A stretch of DNA of 33,296 nucleotides from Zygnema cylindricum. Its lineage: Eukaryota > Streptophyta > Zygnematophyceae > Zygnematales > Zygnemataceae. The notes under the pieces were generated by a model, which worked only from the letters and a program-made list of their open reading frames with translations, had not been told where the DNA came from and made no database searches. The first letter of the stretch is position 1. Each line of letters opens with the position of its first letter. The position numbers and the translations under genes were made by a program. Shown here piece by piece: positions 9,527 to 20,142 of the stretch. Location of the stretch: the NCBI GenBank assembly GCA_037447655.1, contig JBBHKE010000765.1, positions 1-33,296 of the forward strand, in the 5' to 3' direction.

Positions 9527-10636
9527 TCAAACAATCTCGGCTTCTCCCATATCCTTTGATTGCGAATCAATTTCCACCACGTCTTTTGCTTCGGGTAGAG
9601 TTGTCACTAGAGTTTTCGCAGCCGAGTCCTTTTCGATCTGATTTGTACCTGCAAGAATGTCATCTTCTCTAAAACTTGGATAGTTAGGAAGCTCAAAGTC
9701 ATCGGAATTTTTTGACTCAAATCTAATTTTTACTGACTTTGTATACTTGAAGGGATCCACAAACTTTCGTTCATCCATAACTACTAGATGCTTTACTAAG
9801 ATTATATCTTCCTTTTTTAGATCATAAACACTATATCCTTTAACATCCTCATCATATCCTAATAAGTATCCCAATTTTCCTTCAGGATCTAGCTTCCAAT
9901 TAGACCGATCTGTATCTAGACTGAATACTTGACTGCCGAAAATGTATACGTCAGATATGTCTAGTTTCCGGTCGGTCCATCTCTCATAAGGCGTTTGATA
10001 TTTTATAGCTGAAGTAAGAACTCTATTTTTCAAGTAATTATCACATTTTATTGCTTCTGCCCGAAACCTTTTTCCTATCTTGTTATCCGACATCATACTT
10101 CTAGCACTATCACTTAGTGTCCTATTTAATCTTTCCGCTACCCCATTCTGTTCCGCGTTTTTTGGAACTGTCTTTTGGTGTTGGACTCCATCTTCCCTCA
10201 AAAAATCTTCAAACTGGTTAGAGGTATACTCTCCACCATTATCACTCCTTACTCTCTTGATTGGAGTTTCATGGATTTTTTCGCTCAATGCTTTATATTG
10301 TCTAAAACAATCCTGAGCTTTTGACTTGTTTTTCAAAAAATACACCCTGGAATATTGAGACCAATCATCAATGATAGTCATCATAAATCTCTTCCCCTCC
10401 GGTTAGGGCACTTTGGCCGGTCCCAAAATATTTGTGTGTACTAAATCTAGAATTTTTTCTCCTCTATAGGTGGCTGTTTTGGGAAAGGGCAATCTGTGTG
10501 CTTTACCTTGAGCACATCCACTACAATCACTTAGATTCTCACTCTCACTGAACTGAATTCCTTCCACCACTCCCATCTTTTTCATCTCTCTGAGCTTATC
10601 TAGATTCACATGCCCAAGCCTCTTATGCCACAACAT
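9527..10636 (-). pseudogene. Copia A2 integrase with GAG-pre-integrase zinc motif
   Basis: The first block (10636-10403) has the HHCC zinc motif: WHKRLGH (H4, H9) and CSGC (C38, C41). One stop, in the same frame, separates it from a 285-codon block (10384-9527). That block contains the rve catalytic core: IIDDWS (D6), RSDNGGEY (D48) and NGVAERLNRT (E84), giving exact D-D-35-E spacing. It then has the GYLLGYD-type C-terminal motif and a long acidic tail. Integrase inserts element DNA into the host genome. Apart from the stop, this is the best-preserved enzyme in the window. Confidence 0.92.
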
Positions 10637-11160
10637 TATATCATGAACACGAGCATAATAAAGTTTCTACTTTTCATTGCTTAAAATCAGCCTAAATATT
10701 CCTTGGATACCTTTTTCAGCAGTGAAGTAAACTTCCTCCTCAAAACTAGCACTAAAGACTCATTTCTCTGTGCTAGTATCAAAACTTTTATTATCTAATA
10801 CAAACGTAGAGATGAGGTTTTTGTTTAGCTCCGAAATAAAAACACATCGGAGAATGTAACTATGGATGTCTTTCCTTCTACCAACAGTTTCAGATCTACC
10901 GATCCTACAAGAGTAATAGTGATTATCCTCCCATCCCTGTACTCTATCTCTAAGGTGGGAATCTTTCATATCTTATTGAACAGGTGTTAATCCTTACATA
11001 TGTGCATGGAGGCACTTGAATCTACAATCCAACCTGCTTCACCTTTGAATCCACCGAAAGCTCATTTTTGCTTTCTTGGAATTTCTACCTCGTTTATCGC
11101 TTCCAACTCGTCATCCAATAGGAGCTCATCTTCCTTGTCTTTCGGATTCCAACTCATGTA
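10637..11160 (-). pseudogene. Copia A2 protease region and gag end, decayed
   Basis: The minus strand keeps WIVDSSASMH at about 11030-11000, the same Asp-Ser-Ser active-site variant as A1, followed by many stops. Upstream, 11160-11060 matches the A1 stretch at 540-630 just after the zinc knuckle. The LTR begins immediately at 11161, so about 1 kb of gag and the primer site have been deleted. Confidence 0.8.
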
Positions 11161-12222
11161 TGAAACTATGAGACCTCCATAAGTCCTGAGAGTGGACAGC
11201 TTCTAAGAAGCCTCTAGGATAACCCTGACCCCTTCGTATTTCAGCAAGAATAAATGCCACCTTGGCAAACAAAAACTCTGACCACCTTCACCCTCGTGAA
11301 GGCAAGACTCCCCTAAGTTGATATCGAAAAGAATCTCTGAATTTGCTCCCCTGACCAGTAAGTTATGGAGGGTCAAAGTTGACCTTTTGTACAGGAGCTC
11401 TTTGGGAGAGAGGGTCCTATCTACCAATTTTTTCTAAGTCCTATCTCTCTCACAAACTCTATCTACTAACGTACGGAGCCAATCATATTACACTTCTGTA
11501 CACAAAAGTACAGCTGCCGGTGTACTTTCTGTATGGATATTGTAGGACATGGTCTAAAAGTCGACACATGTCATATCTGGATTCGATCCCGTAATTCCCG
11601 GAGATGCCGCGATCCATTGCAGTTTTTCCACATGTCATCCGATGTAGGGATGACCATAAACCGTCGAGAATCTCTTCCGCGATCTCGACTTTCTTCCCGG
11701 CCGTCCGATTGAATGCAGATTTCAATCGGATTTGTAATAAATACTTGCGTGGTATTTGTTTCGTTAAAGAAACAAATGCCCGGTACTCGTTTCTTATACA
11801 TATCGTAATCCATACTTTTACATTAAAGGATCTATGTATCCCGTAAACAGTTAAATGAATTATCCTACGTGGAAATGTTTAAATAAATATCAATATCTAT
11901 AGTACGTAACACTAGTTCTAGACTTAACGGATAAGGCTATCGGCTACCGGCTGCTTACAGTCCAGTAGGTACCAGGATCAAATCTTGGGTGCAACATATA
12001 TCTTTCTAGTAATTAAACCCCTAATGGTAAATAAACTTATATATTTCCCGTAAACCTCAGGATAGCCTAGGTAGCCATGGCTCTAGCTTCCTCTCCAATT
12101 TCTCAATGACTGCGACAAGTGTGAGAGTTGGAAAGAGAAGTTAGAGATAGATTGCCTCGACTTCTTTCTATATTTCAATTTAGACCTAGAAAATACTTAA
12201 AAACAGACCATCAATTTCTACA
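11161..12222 (-). repeat. LTR, family A (5' LTR of A2)
   Basis: Begins TGAAACTATGAGACC and ends AATTTCTACA. It is full length, with the tRNA-like segment at 11917-11995. The G-box position has decayed to CCACATGTC (11628-11636). Its right flank is the truncated start of element C. Confidence 0.9.
11917..11995 (+). other. tRNA-like segment inside LTR A2 (5' copy)
   Basis: Contains TTAACGGATAAGGCT and, 40 bases later, GGTACCAGGATCAAATC, the best-preserved A-box-like half among the four copies. The copy in the 3' LTR lies at about 5001-5077. Confidence 0.4.
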
Positions 12223-13837
12223 AGACGAACTAGCTCAAGGAACAAATATGCAAATATAGCATATGCTTTTTCTTCTCAATCTGGAGAACCTCTCACGTAT
12301 CAAGACGCACTTAATTGTAAAGATAGTGAGAGATGGAAAGAGGCCATCAATGAGGAGATGACTTCTGTCATGTCTGCTCAAACGTGGGAATTAGTAGAAT
12401 TACCAGCAGACAGAAAAGCCATTGGGTGTAAATGGGTGTTCAAAATTAGACTTAACCCTGATAATACCATAGACAAATTTAAAGTTAAGTTAGTTGCAAA
12501 GGGATATACTCAGAAAAAAGGAATAGATTTTACCGAGACCTTTTCACCAGTCGTTAGATTCCCATCTGTGAGGATATTACTTAGTATAGCTGCCTCAAAA
12601 AATATGGAGGCCCATCAAATGGACATTAAGACTGCTTTTCTAAATGGTGAAATTTAAGAGGAAATCTACATGGAACAACCAGAAGGGTTTATAGAACCAG
12701 GAAAAGAAAAGCTAGTAAATAAATAGGTTAAAGCTTTGTATGGGTTAAAGCAAGCTCCTCGACCATGGAACTTGAAATTGGATCTGTTTCTAACAGAAAC
12801 TAGGATACAAGAGAATTAGTTCAGATCACTCGATCTACATTTTACCAGACAAAGATGGAAAGATAATCTACATAGCAGTATATGAAGATGACTTACTAAT
12901 AATCTTTTAGTCCAAAGAAAAGATTAGTGAACTAAAGGAACAGTTAAACAGGGAGTTCAACATAAAGACTTAAGGGAGGCTAAGTATATCTTAGGGATAC
13001 AAGTCTAAAGAGATAAAGATAAGGGAATAATTAAACTGACACAAAAGGAAGCAATAAGCAACATGTTGAAGAAATTTGGACTTAAGGAAGCGAATGGGTG
13101 TTTAACACCATTAGACACGAAGAAAATGGAATAGGCATTAGAGGGAAGATATAAGAGAGGAGACTAAACTCACTATGCCATATCGAGAAGTAGTTAGTAG
13201 TCTCATATATTTCATGAATTGTTCTTGTCCCGACATTGCAGTAGCTGTAGGAATATTGAGCAAAAAACTTCAAAACCCTACAAAAACCGATTAGGAGATG
13301 GCCAAACGCATCCTACAATACTTGAAAGGAGCCCGCGAGCTATTGCTACATCTAGGAGGGGGAGGAAGTTTCCATCAATACGTGGAGTGATGCTAGTTAC
13401 GGAGATGACATTACTCGAAAGTCAACATCATGCTATGTACTACAGATTGGAGGAGGAACTTGCTGCTGGAGCAGTAAGCTTCAGAAAGTCACCGCACAAT
13501 CTACAATGGAATCAGAATTCCTTGTAATTAGCATGGCTGCCAAACAAATTATATGGGTAAGGTATTTGTTACAGGAATTAGGATATATGCAAAGAATCCT
13601 TAAATATTGTTTTGTGATAACCAAGCAGCTATAACAATCGCACAAAACCGAGAACATCACTTTAAAAGTAAACACATTGATATAAGATTGGAATTTGTAA
13701 GGGAGAATATCCAAAATAGAGTAATTCAGATGCAACATTTACTTGACTCTCTTATGGTCGGAGATATGTTGACAAAAGCGTCACCTTCTCCTAAATTTAC
13801 CTTTTATAGAGAAGCTAACAAGCTTATAGGAGGATAA
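12223..13837 (+). pseudogene. Copia C reverse transcriptase/RNase H, heavily mutated
   Basis: The first long frame (12358-12657) has IGCKWVFKIR, LVAKGYTQKKG, FSPVVRFPSVR and DIKTAFLNGEI, then a stop where relatives have a coding residue. Next come MEQPEGF, ALYGLKQAPR, and a damaged catalytic box reading Tyr-Glu-Asp-Asp for Tyr-Val-Asp-Asp (about 12880). Many further stops and shifts follow, then SSLIYF...CPDIA, and a final intact block (13607-13837) with CDNQAAITIA, KHIDIRLEF, DMLTK and a normal end. This is an old, inactive copy. Confidence 0.9.
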
Positions 13838-13850
13838 TGAGATAGAAGTT

Positions 13851-13858
13851 AAGGGGAG
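13851..13858 (+). promoter_or_regulatory. Polypurine tract of C
   Basis: AAGGGGAG immediately before TGTTCAATAG, the LTR start; same core as A2 and B. Confidence 0.85.
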
Positions 13859-14410
13859 TGTTCAATAGTAACTTCTATCCGTGTGAGATGAAGTGAAAGT
13901 ACTTGGATATTTTCGGCATTAGGCTTAGTTATACACACAAGAATTAGTCTTGCAGTAAAGATTGACCGTACAAAGAGGAAAACGTTTGATACATATTAGC
14001 GTCTGATAGCAATTACCAAATCAACCGAAGTCAGTTATTGATGTGACCGGTGGAAAAGTCAAAAGGCTATATTTCGGTTGGTCACGCTAATGGACTACGG
14101 GGACCACACGAATATTCGTGAGAGTTGACTATTGGCGCGGGAGAGTACATCCACGTCATCAGTTTTCAGAAAACCTAGTCGGTGAAATATTTGCGAACGT
14201 ACGCTCTGGAAGATAGCGTGGTTGAATATAGAGTGGATCATGACTCAACCACCAAATTATAAACTAGGGTAAGGATTGGTTCAGAAGTAGTTAGGAGACC
14301 TTAGTATATAAAAGGAAAGACTCTTACTTCAAAATCATCACTTAACATTAGACAGAATTACATTACGTTATATTTTTGCTACTTTATGAATGGCAGAACT
14401 TTCTGTTCCA
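13859..14410 (+). repeat. LTR of element C (3' LTR; right end uncertain)
   Basis: Starts TGTTCAATAG after the polypurine tract. It contains a TATA box TATATAAAAG at 14305-14314, TTGAC-type W-box cores (for example near 14126) and CACGTCA near 14153. The right end could be the CA at 14410 (TTCTGTTCCA) or the CA at 14639 (GTGTTTCA). In the second case the element abuts the giant minisatellite and may have inserted at its edge. Confidence 0.65.
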
Positions 14411-14639
14411 TGATCCAAATGTCATGAAATTTTGCAAGAAGATTTGTGTTTGGTAAATTAATTAATTTGTCAAAATTGAGAGCATTTGACTGAGTGGTTT
14501 GACTCTAGTCTTGAGTCAAAGTTTGCAGTCCAGAGTGTAGTCTAGTTAGAGTATTAACTACTGTAGAGTGTGGTAGAAGAAGACAGAATTGGGTAGCTTC
14601 ACTGCCTGAATAGCTCAGAATGGAAAATTCTGTGTTTCA
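14411..14639. other. Short unique segment or LTR C remainder
   Basis: AT-rich, with no coding signal. It contains repeated TTGAGT/GAGTCAA words near 14500-14520 and ends at the first unit of the minisatellite. Confidence 0.5.
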
Positions 14640-17600
14640 CCCTTCCCTCCTCCCTTCCCTACCCCCTTCCCTCCTCCCTTCTCTACCCCTTTCCCTCCTC
14701 CCTTCCCTCCCCCCTTCCCTCCTCCCTTCCCCTCCCTACCCTCCCACTTTCCCTCCTCCTTTCCTCCCCCCTTCCCTCCCACCTTCCCTCCTCTCTTCCC
14801 TTCTCCCTTCCCTCCTCCCTTCCTTTCTCCCTTCCTTCCTCCCTTCCCTCCTCCTTTACGTCCCCCCTTCCCTCCTCCTCTCCCTCCTCCCCTCCCTTCC
14901 CTCCTCCCCTTTCCCTCCTCCCTTTCCTCCTCCCTTTCCTCCCCCCTTCCCTCCTCCCTTCCCTCCTCCCTTCCCTCCTCCCTTCCCTCCCCCCTTCCCT
15001 CATCCTTTCCCTCCTCCCTTCCCTCCCCCCTTCCCTCCTTCCTTTCCTCCTCCTCCCTTCCCTCCTCCCTTCCCTACTCCTTTCCCTCTTCCCTTCCCTC
15101 CTCCTTTCCCTCCTCCCTTCCCTCCCCCCTTCCCTCTCCCCTCCTCCCTTCCCTCCTCCCTTCCCTCCCCCCCTTCCCTCCCCCCTTCCCTCATCCCAGC
15201 CTCCTCCTTCCCTCCACCCTTCCATCCTCCCTCTCCCCCCCCTTCTCTCCTCCATTCCCTCCTCCCTTCCCCTCCTCCCTTCCCACCTCCCTTCCCTCTC
15301 CCATTCCCTCCTCCCTTTCCTCCTCCCCCCCCCCCCCTTCCCTTCTCCCTTCCCTCCTCCCTTCCCTTCTCCCTTCCCTTCTCCCTTCCCTTCTCCCTTT
15401 CCTCCCCCGTTCCCTCCTCCCTTTCCTCCTCCCTTCCCTCCCCCCTTCCCTCCTCCCTTCCCTCCTCCCTTTCCTCCTCCCTTCCCTCCCCCCCTTCCCT
15501 CCTCCCTTTCCTCCCCCGTTCCCTCCTCCCTTTCCTCCTCCCTTCCCTCTCCCATTCCCTCCTCCATTCCTCCTCCCCTCCACCCCCCTTCCCTCCTCCC
15601 TTCCCACATCCTTTCCCTTCTCCCATCCCTCCTCCCTTTCCTCCTCCCTTACCTCCCCCCTTCCCTCTTCCCTTCCCTTCCCCCTTCCCTCCTCCCTTTC
15701 CTCCTCCCTTCCCTCCCCCTTTCCATCCTCTCTTTCCTCCGCCTTTCCCTCCCCCCTTCCCTCCTCCCTTCCCTCCTCCCTTCCCTCCCCCCTTCCCTCC
15801 TCCCTTTCCTCCTCCCTTTCCTTCCCCCTTCCTCCTCCCTTTCCTCCTCCCTTCCCTCCTCCCTTCCCTCCTCCCTTACCTCCCCCCTTCCTCCCCCCCT
15901 TCCCTCCTCCCTTCCCTCCTCCCTTCCCTCCCCCCTCCCCTTCTTCCTTTTCTCCGTCCTTTCCTCCTTTCTTCCATACCCCCTTCCCTCCTCCCTTCCC
16001 TACTCCAATCCCTCCCCCCCTTCCCTCCTCCCTTCCCTCCTCCCTTCCCTCATCCAATCCCTCCCCCCTTCCCTCCTCCCTTCCCTCCTCCCTTTCCCCC
16101 CTCCCTTCCCTCCCCCTTCACTCCCCTCCTCCCTTCCCTCCTCCCTTCCCTCCTCCATTCCCTCCCCCCCTTCCCTCCTTACTTCCCTCCTCCCTTCCCT
16201 CCTCAAATCCCTCCCCTCCCTCCTTCCCTCCTCCCTTCCCCTCCTCCCCTTCCCTCCCCCTTCCCTCCCTCCTCCCTTCCCTCTTCCCTTCCCTCCCCCC
16301 TTCTCTCCTCCCTTCCTTACCCCCTTCCCTCCTCCCTTCCTCCTCCCTTACCTCCCCCCTTCCCTCCTCCCTTTCCCTCCTCCTCCTCCCTCCCTCCTCC
16401 CTTCCCTCTCCTTCCCTCCTCCCCCCTTCCCTCCTCCCTTTCTCTCCTTCCCTCCCCCTTCCCTCCTCCCCTTCCCTCCTCCCTTCCCTCCCCCCTTCCC
16501 TCCTCCCTTTCCTTCTCCCTTCACCTCCCCCCTTCCCTCCTCCCTTTCCCTCCCTCCCTCCTCCCTCCTCCTCCCTTCCCTCCTCCCTTACCTCCTCCCT
16601 TCCCCCCTTCCTCCCCCTTCCCTCCTCCCCCTTCCCCCCCCTTCCCTCCTCCCCTTCCCTCCTCCCTTCCCTCCCCCCTTCCCTCCTCCTTTTCCTCCTC
16701 CTTTCCCTCCACCCTCCCTCCTCCCTTTCCTCCTCCTTCCCTCCCCCCTTCCCTCCTCCATTTCCTCCTCCCTTTCCTCCCCCCTTCCCTCCTCCCTTCC
16801 CTCCTTCCTTCCCTCCCCCTTTCCTTCCTCCCTTTCCTCCTCCCCTTCCCTCTTCCCTTCCCTCCCTTCCCTCTCCCCTTCCCTCCTCCTTTCCCTCCTC
16901 CCTTCCCTCCCCCTTCCCTCTTCCCTTCCCTCCTCCCTTCCCTCCTCCCTTCCCTACTCCTTCCCTCCCCCTTCCCTCCTCCTTTCCCTCCTCCCTTCCC
17001 TCCCCCCTTCCCTCCCCCTTCCCTCCTCCCTTCCCTTCTCCCTTCCCTCCCCCCTTCCCTCCCCCCTTCCCTCATCCCTTCTCTCCCTCCCTTCCCTCCA
17101 CCCTTCCCTCCTCCCTTCCCTCCTCCCTTCCCTCTCCCATTCCCTCCTCCCCTTCCTCCTCCCTTCCCCCCCTTCCCCTTCTCCCTTCCCTCCTCCCTTC
17201 CCCTCTCCCTTCCCTTCTCCCTTCCCTTCTCCCTTCCCTTCTCCCTTCCCTCCTCCCTTCCCTCCCCCCTTCCCTCCTCCCTTCCCTCCCCCCTTCCCTT
17301 CTCCCTTCCCTCCCCCCTTCCCCTCCTCCCTTTCCTCCCCCGTTCCCTCATCCGTTCCTCCTCCCTTCCCTCTCCCATTCCCTCCTCCATTCCTCCTCCC
17401 CTCCATCCTCCCTTTCCCCTCCCCCCCTTCCCTCCTCCCTTTCCTCCTCCCTTTCCTCCCCCCTTCCCTCCTCCCTTTCCTCCTCCCTTCACTCCTCCCT
17501 TCCCTCCTTCCTTACCTCCTACCTTCCCTCCTCCCTTCCCTCCCCCCTTCACTCCTTCCTTCCCTCCCCCCCTTCCCTCCTTCCTTTCCTCCTCCCTTTC

Positions 17601-20142
17601 CTCCTTCTTTCCCTCCTCCCTTCCCTACTCCAATACCTCCCCCCTTCCCTCCTCCCTTCCCTCCTCCCTTCCCTCCTTCCTTCCCTCCCCCTTCCCTCCC
17701 CTCCTCCCTTCCCTCCTCCCTTCCCTCCCCCCTTCCCTCCTCCCCTTCCCTCCTCCCTTCCCTCCCCCCTTCCCTCCTCCCTTCCCTCCTCCCTTCTCTC
17801 CCTCCCTTCCCTCCTCCCTTCCCTCCCCCCTTCCCTCCCCCCTTCCTCCTCCCTACCCTCCCCCCTTCCCTCCTCCCTTCCCTCCTCCCTTCCCTCCCCC
17901 CTTCCCTCCCTTTCCTCCTTCCTTTCCTCCCCCCTTCCCTCCTCCTTTTCCTCCTCCCTTCCCTTCTATTTTCCCTCCTCCCTTCCCTCCCACCTTCCCT
18001 CCCCGCTTCCCTCCTCCCTTCCCTCCTCCCTTCCCTACCCCCTTCCCTTCTTCCTTGCCTCCTCCCTTCCCTCCCCCCTTCCCTCCCCCCTTGCCTCCTC
18101 CCTTGCCTCCTCCCTTTCCTCCCCCCTTCCCTCCTCCCTTCCCTCCTCCCTTCCCTCCCCCCTTCCCTCCTCCCTTTCCTCCTCCCTTTCCTCCCCCTTC
18201 CCTCCTCCCTTTCCTCCTCCCTTCCCTTCTCTTTTCCCTCCGCCCTTCCCTCCCACCTTCCCTCCCCGCTTCCCTCCTCCCTTCCCTCCTCCCTTCTCTC
18301 CCCCTTTCCCTCCTTCCTTTCCTCCTCCCTTCCATCCTCCCTTCCCTACTCCCTTCCCTCCTCCCTTCCCTCCTCCCTTCCCTCCTCCCTTCCCCCCCCC
18401 TTCCCTCCTCCCTTCCCTTCTACCTTCCCTCCTCCCATCCCTCCCCCCCTTCCCTCCCTCCTCCCTTCCCTCCTAACTTCCCTCCTCCCTTCCCTTCTTT
18501 CCCTCCCCCCTTCCCTCCCCCCTTCCCTCTTCCCTTCCCTCCTTCCTTCCCTCCTTTCCCTCCCCCCTTCCCTCCTCCTGTCCATCCTTCCTTCCCTCCT
18601 TCCTTCCCTCCCCCCTTCCCTCCTCCCTTCTCTCCTCCATTCCCTCTCCCATTCTCTCCTCCTTTTCCTCCTCCCTTCCCCTCCCCCTTCCCTCCTCCCT
18701 TCCCTCCTCCCTTCCCTTCTCCCTTCCCCTCCCCCCTTCCCTCCTCCCTTCCCACCCCCCTTCCCTTCTCCCTTTCCTCCTCCCTTCCCTCCCCCCTATC
18801 CTCCTCCCTTCCTCCCCCCTTCCCTCCCCCATTTCCTCCTCCCTTCCCTCCTCCCTTCCCTCCTCCCTTCCTTTCTCCCTTCCTTCCTCCCTTCCGTCCC
18901 TTCCCTCCCCCCCTTCCCTCCTCCCTTCCCTCCCCCTTTCCCTCCTCCCTTCCCTCCCCCCCTTCCCTCCCTCCTCCCTTCCATCCTCCCTTCCCTCCTC
19001 CCTTCCCTCCCCCTTTCCCTCCTCCCTTCCCTCCTCTCTTCCCTCCTCCCTTCCCTCCTTTTCCTCCCCCTTCCCCCCCCCCTTTCCCCCTCCTTTTCCT
19101 CCTCCCTTCCCCCTTCCCTCCTCCCTTCCCTCCTCCTTTCCCTCCTCCCTTCCCTCCCCCCTTCCCTCCCTTTCCTCCTCCCTTTCCTCCCCCCTACCCT
19201 CCTCCCTTCCCTTCTCCCTTCCCTCCTCCCTTCCCCCCTCCCTTCCCTCCTCCCTTCCCTCCTCCCTTCCCTCCTCCCTTCCCTCCCCCCTTCCCTCCTC
19301 CCTTTCCTCCTCCCTTTCCTCCCCCTTCCCTCCTCCTTTTCCTCCTCCCTTCCCTTCTATTTTCCCTCCTCCCTTCCCTCCCACCTTCCCTCCCCGCTTC
19401 CCTCCTCCCTTCCCTCCTCCCTTCCCTACCCCCCTTCCCTCCTCCCTTTCCTCCTCCCTTTCCTCCCCCCCTTCCCTCCCCCCTTGCCTCCTCCCTTGCC
19501 TCCTCCCTTCCCTCTCCCCTTCCCTCCTCCCTTCCCTCCTCCCTTCCCTCCCCCCTTCCCTCCTCCCTTTCCTCCTCCCTTTCCTCCCCCTTCCCTCCTC
19601 TCTTTCCTCCTCCCTTCCCTTCTCTTTTCCCTCCGCCCTTCCCTCCCACCTTCCCTCCCCGCTTCCCTCCTCCTTTCCCTCCTCCCTTCCCTCCCCCCTT
19701 CCCTCCCTTTCCTCCTCCCTATCCTCCCCCCTTCCCTCCTCCCTTCCCTTCTCCCTTCCCTCCTCCCTTCCCCCCTCCCTTCCCTCCCCCTTTCCCTCCT
19801 CCCTTCCCTCCCCCCTTCCCTCCTCCTATTCCTCATCCCTTCCCTCCCCCCCTTCCCTCCCCCTTCCCTCCACCCTTCCCTCCCCCCTTCCCTTCTCCCT
19901 TCCCTCCTCCCTTCCCTCCTCCCTTCCCTCCTCCCTTCCCTTCTCCCTTCATTCCTCCCTTCCCTCCTTTCCCTCCCCCTTCCCTCCTCCCTTCCCTCCC
20001 CCCTTCCTTCTCTCCTTCCCTCCTCCCTTCCCTCCTCCCCTTCCCTCCTCCCTTCCTTTCTCCCTTCCCTCCTCCCTTCCCTCTTCCCTTCCCTCCCCCT
20101 TTCCCCCTCCCCTTCCCTCCTCCCTTCCCTCCTCCCTTCCCC
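14640..20142. repeat. Giant polypyrimidine minisatellite (minus strand GGGAAGGGAGGA units)
   Basis: About 5.5 kb of almost pure C/T on the plus strand, made of variants of a 12-base unit CTTCCCTCCTCC, roughly 450 units' worth. Its minus strand starts inside the broken EMB514-like exon (20143-20279) and reads Gly-Lys-Gly-Gly in phase with the tail of that exon. Rare purines (for example CCACC, CCCCGC, TTGCC words) mark larger duplicated blocks. Long open frames on both strands (Pro/Ser/Leu/Phe on plus, Gly/Lys/Arg/Glu on minus) follow simply from the absence of stop codons in C/T-only or A/G-poor repeats and are not called as genes. Confidence 0.95.

Larger units (their letters stand above)
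4241..12222 (-). mobile_element. Ty1/copia retrotransposon A2 carrying nested element B
   Basis: Family A LTRs stand at 4241-5290 (3') and 11161-12222 (5'). Between them, on the minus strand, lie protease remnant, integrase, reverse transcriptase and RNase H, interrupted by element B at 5979-8496. Most of gag and the primer-binding site are missing, because the LTR at 11161 abuts the gag/protease junction directly. The flanks (GTCGTA on the left, AGACGA on the right) do not form a target duplication, and the two LTRs differ at roughly one base in ten by eye. The ends may come from different insertions or the locus may have been rearranged. Confidence 0.85.
12223..14410 (+). mobile_element. 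Copia element C, 3' part only
   Basis: Plus-strand RT and RNase H (12223-13837) are followed by a polypurine tract and a 3' LTR. The 5' half is missing, cut exactly at the A2 LTR boundary. It is a different lineage from A/B: its LTR has no resemblance to theirs. Confidence 0.85.

Noticed and set aside
14683-19836. Long Gly/Lys/Arg/Glu frames on the minus strand of the array
   Set aside because: They are repeat translations. Only the first units beside the broken exon at 20143 have a coding ancestry, and that exon is frameshifted.
14640-20142. CRISPR array
   Set aside because: No distinct spacers, 12-base units, plant genome, no Cas genes.
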